Of a stretch of 11,487 bases of DNA, positions 6,145-11,487 are shown one piece after another (the first letter of the stretch is position 1; every line of letters begins with the position of its first letter). This stretch comes from a bacterium (GTDB lineage: Bacteria; BMS3Abin14): assembly GCA_022865845.1 (NCBI GenBank), contig JALHUC010000141.1, positions 1 through 11,487 on the forward strand. The letters are read 5' to 3'. Made by a program: the position numbers and the translations under genes. A model generated the notes under the pieces. That model did no database searches. It was not told the DNA's origin and was given only the letters and a program-made list of their open reading frames with translations.

Positions 6145-7386
6145 ATGGCTAAAAAGACAAGTAAAAGTGGTGATGCGACAGCTTGCTCTCCAGGAGACCT
6201 CTCCAAAGGGATCAAGACTACAACTTTTAAAAACACAAAAATGAATACGGTTAAGTTGAATTGGAAAGAGGTTTACTACACCAACTGTCCACTGGTCTCC
6301 GCCAGCAATGTGGACCAGGAGCTGGGCTGGACCCGGGAGGAGTTCAAAAAACTCGGCGTGAAGTATGCCTTCATGCGCTCCGACCGCGGGAACGACTGGT
6401 ACCCCCACTACATCCACAACCTCGACAACCTCATCCGCTTCGGCGGCCTGTTCCCGCCCGTCCACGTCCACGCCGACATCCGCAGGACCCGGCTCCTGGG
6501 GGTGACCCACGCGCCCCACGAAGGCGGCTGCATGATGGTGCGCTCCAGGGATGACATCTACCGGATGTCCGAGCTGAAGGGCAAGAAGATCGGCCTCTCG
6601 AAAAGCATGAACCAGGTTAAAAACGACTGGTGGCGCATCCAGGAGCACCAGGGTATCGAACTGATGCTCCGGATGAACGGCATGACCATGGACGACGTCC
6701 AGATCGTGGAGTTTCCCTACGCCGACGACTGGTACAACAATAAGGAAATGCTGGATCCCATGGAAAACCCATCCGAGCTATGGCTCAAGCGCGACCACAA
6801 ACGTGACCTGGCTTTCCGCCCGCTGGAGACGGCTTTACTTAAGGGCGTCGTCGACGCGATCTATACCCAAAGCAAGCCCTTCCAGCATCTGCAGGAGGCG
6901 ACAGGCAAGATGAAGGCCATCGAGGACCTGTCCCGGTATCCGGACTGGACCCTGCAGGTGGCCAACATCCCCGCTGCCATCACCTGCACCCAGGAGATGG
7001 CCGAGAAGCATCCCGAGCTCGTCGTCACCTTCATGAAGGGCATGGTCAAGGTGGGGCGCTGGTCCAACGAGCACAAGCATGCCGCGGCGGCCATACTTGA
7101 CAAGCAGACCTTCTACCTGGACGTAGAAGGTACTTACCTAGGGATCAAACACATCGACATGGTTCCCAACCTGTCGCCCCAGAACCTGGCCTCCGTGGAG
7201 ATCGGCAAGGACTTCATGCTCAAGCACGGCTACATCAAGAAGGATTTTGATGTACAAAAGTGGGCGGCGCCGGAGTTCCTGGAGAAGGCATCCAGGGAAC
7301 TGCTCGAAGACGAGTGGCAGAAAAGGACAACAGCAAAGCTTCCCAAGGCGGCTGCGTCCCTGGATTCCGGAGGACGGATTGGGTAG
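6145..7386 (+). CDS. DszB-like sulfinate desulfinase family protein (NMT1/SsuA periplasmic-binding fold)
   Basis: A 413-residue protein with start ATG well supported by GGAGG at 6131-6135. It has no signal peptide, so it is not an ordinary ABC-transporter binding protein although the fold is the same. From memory of Rhodococcus DszB (2'-hydroxybiphenyl-2-sulfinate desulfinase), three stretches match: YYTNCP (DszB YSNCP), the run HYIHNLDNLIRFGG followed by PP and RRTRLLGVT (DszB RFGGEIPP and GRTRLLGIT), and the C-terminal KWAAPEFLEKA (DszB QWAAPEFLNNS). The DszB catalytic residues Cys27, His60 and Arg70 correspond to Cys48, His88 and Arg98, with the same ten-residue His-Arg spacing. DszB hydrolyses an aryl sulfinate to a phenol and sulfite without a cofactor. 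Here it is about 45 residues longer, with a Lys/Thr-rich N-terminal tail (a second ATG lies at 6241, Met33) and internal insertions, so the substrate probably differs. Placement after a sulfurtransferase gene supports a sulfur role. Confidence 0.78.
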   Translation: MAKKTSKSGDATACSPGDLSKGIKTTTFKNTKMNTVKLNWKEVYYTNCPLVSASNVDQELGWTREEFKKLGVKYAFMRSDRGNDWYPHYIHNLDNLIRFGGLFPPVHVHADIRRTRLLGVTHAPHEGGCMMVRSRDDIYRMSELKGKKIGLSKSMNQVKNDWWRIQEHQGIELMLRMNGMTMDDVQIVEFPYADDWYNNKEMLDPMENPSELWLKRDHKRDLAFRPLETALLKGVVDAIYTQSKPFQHLQEATGKMKAIEDLSRYPDWTLQVANIPAAITCTQEMAEKHPELVVTFMKGMVKVGRWSNEHKHAAAAILDKQTFYLDVEGTYLGIKHIDMVPNLSPQNLASVEIGKDFMLKHGYIKKDFDVQKWAAPEFLEKASRELLEDEWQKRTTAKLPKAAASLDSGGRIG

Positions 7387-7439
7387 TTGAGAGAAAGCTC
7401 GGCAAAAAGCATGCAGCTGCGAGGCCCTGGAAAAATCTT

Positions 7440-7525
7440 AAGGGGATCCAGGAGGTGCATGGTTCAGACATAAGTATTGCGGAGAGGCCCGGATCTCCGG
7501 GCCTCTCCCACAGGGATCCCCTTTT
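7440..7525 (+). terminator. Nested strong hairpin, probable transcription terminator
   Basis: A perfect 12-bp stem pairs 7481-7492 (GGAGAGGCCCGG) with 7497-7508 around the loop ATCT. It is enclosed by a second perfect 10-bp pairing of 7440-7449 (AAGGGGATCC) with 7514-7523 (GGATCCCCTT), followed by a short T-run at 7522-7525. It lies 54 bases after the desulfinase-like stop and would end or attenuate that transcript. The T-run is short and not directly behind the inner stem, so a stabilising or processing structure is also possible. Confidence 0.65.
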
Positions 7526-7560
7526 CTCAAAACCGTCCCAATGATGTCGAGGGGTGAGAT

Positions 7561-7588
7561 CTGTCAATCCTTTAAAGGTGATGACGCT
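7561..7588. repeat. Short motif shared with 9239-9309
   Basis: CTGTCAATCCTT (7561-7572) overlaps the perfect palindrome CCTTTAAAGG (7569-7578), followed by GTGATGACGCT. The same CTGTCAATCCTT and a following GACGCT recur at 9292-9309, and CCTTTAAGGTGA recurs at 9239-9250. It lies 24 bases before the marC-like start, in a stretch that could hold a promoter or operator. Confidence 0.4.
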
Positions 7589-7611
7589 GGAGCAATTAAA
7601 AGGGGGAATCA

Positions 7612-8232
7612 ATGTTTGAGTTTGCATTTGTCATAACGATATTCTTCATGCTGCTGGGTCCATTCAAACTTATCCCGACCTTTGCGGGGTTGACGAGAGG
7701 CATGGACCTCAAATTGAAACGGGACGCGGCGGTCCTGGGTACTCTGCTCGCTTCAGCGCTCTGTGCGATCGTGGCACTGACCGGGGTGATGATCCTGGAA
7801 AAGTATCGTATCTCCCTTGACGCGGTAAGGATCGCGGGAGGACTGGTCCTTCTGATCGCCGGGCTGCAGGGCATTTTTCAAAAAGCACAGGCTCCAGGTC
7901 CCAGCCCCGGCACAACCCCAACTGCGATCCAGCTCGCCCTCTCGCCGGTTGCCGTTCCGTTCATCGTGTCGCCTGCCGGCATCGGCGCCATATTGATCTT
8001 CATGATGATCGCTCCGCTGTACCAGGGGATGGTACTAACCGTAGTCGTCTGCCTGACGATCATGATGGTGCTGAACTTCCTGGTGATGTACTTCATCGAC
8101 CAGGTCATGAAGACGCCTGGTATCATGATCATTCTCACTGTGCTCGGCTCAATACTGGTATTTGTACAGGTAAGCCTGGCCATCCAGATGATCCTGAACG
8201 CTCTCCAGAGTTTGGGGGTTTTCAAAGCCTAG
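7612..8232 (+). CDS. MarC-family-like integral membrane protein
   Basis: A 206-residue, very hydrophobic protein with about six membrane helices (near residues 2-25, 43-65, 70-92, 112-140, 143-165 and 175-200). The first helix ends in [19 protein letters not shown], which resembles the MarC opening in which NP-x-G-x-IP-x-F-x-x-LT leads into helix 2. Length is typical of MarC/YchE proteins (about 200-220). An AGGGGG site precedes the ATG. Despite the name, the family has no proven role in multiple antibiotic resistance and its substrate is unknown. The gene ends 17 bases before the outer-membrane protein gene, so the two are probably a pair co-transcribed from a promoter within 7387-7611. Confidence 0.72.
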   Translation: MFEFAFVITIFFMLLGPFKLIPTFAGLTRGMDLKLKRDAAVLGTLLASALCAIVALTGVMILEKYRISLDAVRIAGGLVLLIAGLQGIFQKAQAPGPSPGTTPTAIQLALSPVAVPFIVSPAGIGAILIFMMIAPLYQGMVLTVVVCLTIMMVLNFLVMYFIDQVMKTPGIMIILTVLGSILVFVQVSLAIQMILNALQSLGVFKA

Positions 8233-8234
8233 AA

Positions 8235-8241
8235 AAGGGAG
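8235..8241 (+). promoter_or_regulatory. Ribosome binding site that decides the start at 8250
   Basis: AAGGGAG lies eight bases before the ATG at 8250. The alternative GTG at 8241 overlaps this site and is therefore unlikely to be used. Confidence 0.55.
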
Positions 8242-8249
8242 TGCTTAAG

Positions 8250-9089
8250 ATGTCTACACTAAAAGTCAAAAATTCATGTGAACATTGGCCGGGGAAATGG
8301 GCTTGTACCATCTTTCTCGTTGCAGGGTTATTGGGTCTCACGGGTGTCGCCGGCGCCCAGGAGGCGTCCTCGGTGGGCGCCGAAGCCCAGGCCAACAACC
8401 CTCTCGCCAATTTCACCTCATTTAACGTACACAACTACTACATCGGCGAACTCACCGGTCTGGATGACGAGAGCGCCAACCAGTTCTGGTTCCGCTTTGC
8501 CAAACCCTTCACCATAGGGAAGGCGAACTGGATCATGCGCGCATCGCTGCCGGTCAATACCTTCCCGGTGGCACCTGACCTCGATCACGAGACCGGCCTC
8601 GGAGATCTGAACCTCTTCGCGGCCTACCTCATCGACACGGGCAACCCTGCCATCACCGCCGGCGTCGGCCCGCAGATCACCATGCCCACCGCCACAAAGG
8701 ACGCACTGGGCAGCGGGAAGTGGTCCGCGGGGCTGGTGCACACACTCTTCGACATGAGATCCAAGATATTCCAGTACGGTTACCTGTTGAGTTGGCAAGG
8801 GAGCTTTTCGGGCGATAAGGACCGCGAAGATGTGAACACAGGGGCCTTCCAGCCCTTCATGTTCTATCAGCTCGGCAGCGGCACCTACCTTCGCTCATCG
8901 GCGGTCATGGTGTCCAACATGGAGAATGGCGACTACAGCGTGCCCATCGGGCTCGGCATAGGCCAGGTGATTCCAACGAAGACGGCTGTCTTTAACTTCT
9001 GGGTCGAGCCCCAGGTGTCCATTGCGGACGAGGGCCCAGGATGGCCGGAGTGGCAGATATTCTTCGCGCTCAATACCCAGTTAAAGTAA
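8250..9089 (+). CDS. Outer-membrane channel-like protein (phenol meta-pathway transporter-like barrel)
   Basis: A 279-residue exported protein counted from ATG 8250. A longish N-terminal basic region leads into a hydrophobic segment (about residues 19-33) with likely cleavage after GVAGA at 36. The mature protein has barrel-like strands: [24 protein letters not shown], the [13 protein letters not shown] motif, [39 protein letters not shown] and a closing [12 protein letters not shown]. The GLGD motif and the GVGPQ-x-x-x-PTAT stretch are typical of the barrel family named for phenol meta-pathway genes (SphA-like), which are presumed outer-membrane uptake channels for small organic or other compounds. 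It is the second outer-membrane barrel in the window. It directly follows the MarC-like gene, suggesting inner- and outer-membrane partners. Confidence 0.75.
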   Translation: MSTLKVKNSCEHWPGKWACTIFLVAGLLGLTGVAGAQEASSVGAEAQANNPLANFTSFNVHNYYIGELTGLDDESANQFWFRFAKPFTIGKANWIMRASLPVNTFPVAPDLDHETGLGDLNLFAAYLIDTGNPAITAGVGPQITMPTATKDALGSGKWSAGLVHTLFDMRSKIFQYGYLLSWQGSFSGDKDREDVNTGAFQPFMFYQLGSGTYLRSSAVMVSNMENGDYSVPIGLGIGQVIPTKTAVFNFWVEPQVSIADEGPGWPEWQIFFALNTQLK

Positions 9090-9347
9090 GGTCTCCGTAC
9101 CCTGAAACAAAAAGATCATTCATGAGCACAAAGGTGCCAGTCAGGGTCGGCCAGCACCTGCTCCACAACAGCATCAGACCTTCGGCCAGAAGGCGAGCTT
9201 AAGTGTGCTGTGATCCATAACCGGGTCCGTGCCAAGGTCCTTTAAGGTGACGTGGATCTGAACAGGGACCCAATGGGGTCAAAGGGGAAACCTGTCAATC
9301 CTTGACGCTATCAGGAGGGTGTCGCTCAATTCCAGTCCAGACCTTGA
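9090..9347. other. Convergent intergenic region
   Basis: 258 bases lie between the ends of two converging genes. I see small inverted repeats: AGGTGC (9132-9137) with GCACCT (9154-9159); CCTTC (9179-9183) with GAAGG (9189-9193); GACCC (9267-9271) with GGGTC (9276-9280); and GTCAA (9294-9298) with TTGAC (9302-9306). None has a clear T-run in either direction, so no single terminator can be named. No gene is supported here. Confidence 0.4.
9239..9309. repeat. Palindrome-rich segment sharing motifs with 7561-7588
   Basis: CCTTTAAGGTGA (9239-9250) and CTGTCAATCCTT (9292-9303) both recur, overlapping, at 7561-7581. Between them lies a GACCC/GGGTC hairpin, followed by GTCAA-TCC-TTGAC. The GGGGTCAAAGGGG plus GTCAATCCTTGAC style resembles short palindromic intergenic repeats found in many copies in some bacterial genomes, but only these two places can be compared here. 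Confidence 0.4.
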
Positions 9348-10223
9348 TTATTCTGGTATTCTGAGGCCCTCCTGAGCTTTTTTATAACCGAGAGCGATCA
9401 TTTCATCTGCACGATCAAACTCCAGGGTCCCGCAGGCGTTTCTGGCAATTTCAACGGTGTGATCCGGTGGATAGGCTGCCAGTTTCAGTCTTGCGATAGA
9501 GCTTTGCATGGCATCGAATGCCTGATTGGCGACATCATAAACGCCCCAATCCAGTTGGCTTATGCTGGCAGTTTTTTGCTTAAGACGCTTCTTGATGAAG
9601 CTGCCAGGCTTTTTATAGAACGGTTGTGGATCCTCCTCAGGCTCAGGCTGCCAGTCACCAGAACCCTGATCAGCCTCCACGGCACCACCAAGGTTAACAG
9701 CGATCGTCATCTCGGTACCATCGTGAAAGGTCGGGGCAATGGGAACCGGATTTAAGACACCGCCATCGATGAGTCTCACACCTTTGCGCATGTAAGGCGT
9801 AAAGAGCAGGGGTAATGATATGGATGCCCTTATCGCGTCAAACAGCCGTCCCGAGTTTATCCAGATCTCTTTCTCATTTTTTATGTCTGCAGCAATGGCT
9901 GTATAACGTATGGGAAGATCCTCGATCAACTGATCTCCCACCAACTCGATCAGAGTGTTTATGATCCTGTCACCTTTAACCAGACCGCTTCTACCCCATG
10001 ACATGTCCAGCATTTTCAGGATTTCGATCTTGGTAATGGCTCGCACCCAATGCTCGAATTCATCGAGCTTGCCAGCGGCATAGACACCGCCGATGAGGGC
10101 TCCTATGGAGCACCCGGATATGGACTGGATCTGGTAACTGTTTTCTTCAAGCCAGTGGATGACCCCGATATGAGCCAGCCCACGTGCTCCCCCGCTGCCA
10201 AGAACCAGAGATACAGTTTTCAT
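9348..10223 (-). CDS. Patatin-like phospholipase, RssA/YchK type
   Basis: A 291-residue protein with the full patatin set: the glycine-rich oxyanion loop GSGGARGLAH at residues 9-18, the nucleophile motif GCSIG with Ser39, and the catalytic Asp153 in the DGG motif. Patatins use this Ser-Asp dyad to hydrolyse acyl groups from lipids. There is no signal peptide or membrane helix, and length is close to bacterial RssA-type proteins (about 300). The start is supported on the minus strand by AGAGGA ten bases upstream. Residues about 190-215 form a charged, proline-rich insertion (EPEEDPQP, then KKPGSFIKKRLKQK) that could bind membranes. It converges on the plus-strand operon and looks less GC-rich than that block; no functional link is evident. 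Confidence 0.9.
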   Translation of the reverse strand: MKTVSLVLGSGGARGLAHIGVIHWLEENSYQIQSISGCSIGALIGGVYAAGKLDEFEHWVRAITKIEILKMLDMSWGRSGLVKGDRIINTLIELVGDQLIEDLPIRYTAIAADIKNEKEIWINSGRLFDAIRASISLPLLFTPYMRKGVRLIDGGVLNPVPIAPTFHDGTEMTIAVNLGGAVEADQGSGDWQPEPEEDPQPFYKKPGSFIKKRLKQKTASISQLDWGVYDVANQAFDAMQSSIARLKLAAYPPDHTVEIARNACGTLEFDRADEMIALGYKKAQEGLRIPE

Positions 10224-10568
10224 GTCCGATACGTCCTCTTCCCATGGCGTTAACGGCTGCAGACGGCGTTAACATGTATTTGCGCTTAGGGAAAACCCCC
10301 GGTTTTGCCGGCGGAGCCCAATAGTCTGCCAGTTCCTGGATTAGATGAATGCCTCCGATCTGTGAACCGGACAAAGTTTGCAAAGGCTTCGGTGACCTGT
10401 TAAAGAAGCTTAAGACATACAGTATGGGACTGCAAGGATCGTAAAACTGTGGCAGAAAATGGAAAATATCCTTATCCACAGGAAATGAATCATGCCTTTA
10501 TGGCTTCAAAACGACTACTGCCTCCCTGAACCTCGGCAGGGCAGCCATAAGTAAAATCATTAGCAATA
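10224..10568. other. 345-base gap between two minus-strand genes
   Basis: I find no convincing gene here: the 110-codon minus-strand frame at 10147-10479 overlaps the patatin gene by 77 bases and looks non-coding. The patatin promoter should lie here on the minus strand, but I cannot pick out confident -35 and -10 boxes. An inverted repeat lies at 10498-10550 and a single DnaA-box-like TTATCCACA at 10472-10480. Confidence 0.4.
10498..10550 (-). repeat. Inverted repeat downstream of the TIM-barrel gene
   Basis: TTATGGCT (10498-10505) is perfectly complementary to AGCCATAA (10543-10550), and inside it CTGCC (10518-10522) pairs with GGCAG (10535-10539). The structure begins 18 bases past the stop of the minus-strand TIM-barrel gene and may protect the 3' end or contribute to termination, although no T-run is present. 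Confidence 0.4.
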
Positions 10569-11411
10569 CTAACTGATCGTGTCAGGTACTGCTAAATTCC
10601 CGGCCTGGCCCCCATCGACCCCGGTAAGTTGTCTCATCACCTCCACAGCCGGCTTGGCATCGTGGTCGAAATTTTTACTGAGAGCTTCGATACTGATCAG
10701 GCCATCGTATCCTATCTGCTTCAAAAATTTTACAAAAGTGACATATTCACCCTTTAATACTTGAGGATATGCCCGATCTTCCGGGTCCGCGAAGTGAATG
10801 TGCGTAAGATAAGGTGCCGCTTCCCGGATGATTTCAGGATCTTCCTTTTCCAGGGCCAGGTGATAATAATCGATGAGCAGCCGGATATTGTCCCGGTCCG
10901 CATCCTTGACAAGCCTGAGACCTTCAGCGGCGGTAGATATAAAGTTACTTTCGCCCTTTGATATGGGCTCAATTGCGATGGTAATGGCCTTTTCCTTGAC
11001 CAGAGGATCCATAAACCTGAGCAGTTCGACCATTTGTATCCAGGCTTTCCCCATTGGAAACCCTTCCGGTATATTTTTGGACCTGGGACTGCCGAAGGCG
11101 ATCACCTTGACACCCAGGTCAGCTGCCCTGCGAAACGCCTTTGTAATATAATCCTCAATGATCTGTTGATCTGTATCGTTACCGGTCAACCGAATGTCAG
11201 GAGGGAAGAAATTATTGCACGCTTCACATTTGAGCCCGGAGACCGTGAGCTCTTTCTTCAAGGAATGATAATCGGCATCATTTAACGCCACAGTTTCCGC
11301 CAGGGGCAGTTCTACATAATCAAAACCTGCTTCTTTACCCTTTTTTAAAAATTGGCTGCCTGTACCGTCTGCCTGGGTATTTATCAAATTCGTGCAGAAA
11401 CCGATCCTCAT
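10569..11411 (-). CDS. Sugar phosphate isomerase/epimerase-family TIM barrel
   Basis: A 280-residue protein with the xylose-isomerase-like TIM-barrel pattern: MRIGFCTNL opening strand, AGFDYVELPL, a GVKVIAFGSPRS strand, then the metal-site strands AIEPIS (Glu148), LLIDYYHL (Asp181, His184), THIHFAD (His206) and SIEALS (Glu242). These Glu/Asp/His/Glu positions match the divalent-metal ligands of the superfamily, which includes isomerases, epimerases, dehydratases and AP endonuclease IV; the exact substrate cannot be told. I chose ATG at 11409-11411, not the upstream in-frame ATG at 11465, because AAGGAGG lies eight bases before it and the barrel's first strand begins there. The tail after about residue 262 (GVDGGQAGNLAVPDTIS) extends past the barrel. 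It probably belongs to a carbohydrate or inositol-type gene group beyond the window. Confidence 0.85.
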   Translation of the reverse strand: MRIGFCTNLINTQADGTGSQFLKKGKEAGFDYVELPLAETVALNDADYHSLKKELTVSGLKCEACNNFFPPDIRLTGNDTDQQIIEDYITKAFRRAADLGVKVIAFGSPRSKNIPEGFPMGKAWIQMVELLRFMDPLVKEKAITIAIEPISKGESNFISTAAEGLRLVKDADRDNIRLLIDYYHLALEKEDPEIIREAAPYLTHIHFADPEDRAYPQVLKGEYVTFVKFLKQIGYDGLISIEALSKNFDHDAKPAVEVMRQLTGVDGGQAGNLAVPDTIS

Positions 11412-11419
11412 GAATTTCG

Positions 11420-11426
11420 CCTCCTT
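11420..11426 (-). promoter_or_regulatory. Ribosome binding site that decides the TIM-barrel start
   Basis: On the minus strand this reads AAGGAGG, eight bases before the ATG at 11411. It rules against the 18-codon-longer start at 11465. Confidence 0.75.
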
Positions 11427-11487
11427 GCTGAAATCTCCACCGGCCATAGCGGACAAACGATCCAAGATCCCCCTCGACAGGCTCGGG

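Noticed and set aside
6145..7386. Ordinary ABC transporter substrate-binding protein
   Set aside because: The protein lacks a signal peptide or lipobox, has no permease or ATPase neighbour, and keeps the DszB catalytic Cys, His and Arg with flanking motifs. The fold is shared, so a binding-only role is not fully excluded.
10147..10479. 110-codon minus-strand frame upstream of and overlapping the patatin gene
   Set aside because: It overlaps the well-supported patatin start, shows no domain, and its composition looks non-coding.
10472..10480. Perfect DnaA box TTATCCACA as sign of a replication origin
   Set aside because: It is a single box with no cluster, no AT-rich unwinding stretch and no dnaA or dnaN genes nearby; one such 9-mer may occur by chance.
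1..11487. CRISPR array, tRNA, rRNA, insertion sequence or integrase
   Set aside because: I saw no regularly spaced direct repeats, no cloverleaf-like tRNA, no rRNA and no transposase or recombinase motifs on either strand.

Overview
The window looks like chromosomal DNA of an anaerobic, selenocysteine-using bacterium, most likely a Desulfobacterota (former Deltaproteobacteria) lineage. This is inferred from an FdhE-type formate dehydrogenase accessory protein, an 11-heme exported cytochrome c that appears to contain a UGA-encoded selenocysteine, outer-membrane barrels, and moderately GC-rich coding sequence. No 16S rRNA or other taxonomic marker is present, so placement is an inference.

Plus-strand block, 1-9089. 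It opens with the C-terminal half of fdhE, a small ABM-fold protein, and the centrepiece at 797-2914: a signal peptide, 11 CXXCH heme motifs and two C-terminal rhodanese domains in one reading frame interrupted only by an in-frame TGA (980-982). A compact hairpin placed as expected for a bacterial SECIS follows that TGA, so conventional annotation would wrongly split the gene or discard its start. The layout recalls the ExtKL cytochromes and ExtH rhodaneses of Geobacter ext (selenite/tellurite, extracellular electron transfer) clusters. Next come an exported Cys-rich repeat protein, a coiled-coil protein (sll1863-like), a three-helix membrane protein, an outer-membrane beta-barrel, a cytoplasmic tandem rhodanese with a CQSGQR active loop, and a cytoplasmic protein that closely resembles DszB (2'-hydroxybiphenyl-2-sulfinate desulfinase) and keeps its Cys/His/Arg catalytic residues. 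A strong nested hairpin then separates a MarC-like membrane protein and a second outer-membrane channel-like protein.

Convergent minus-strand block, 9348-11411. A patatin-like (RssA-type) lipid hydrolase and a sugar-phosphate isomerase/epimerase-type TIM barrel. These have visibly lower GC and no apparent link to the sulfur/selenium theme; they look like a separate neighbourhood.

How the genes may work together (inference): the plus-strand genes combine sulfur/selenium group-transfer domains in both periplasm (cytochrome-rhodanese fusion) and cytoplasm (tandem rhodanese, desulfinase-like enzyme), electron transfer through many hemes, and outer-membrane passage. This would fit an anaerobic system that takes up and converts a sulfur or selenium compound (organosulfinate, thiosulfate/polysulfide or selenite). 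The substrate cannot be named from sequence alone.
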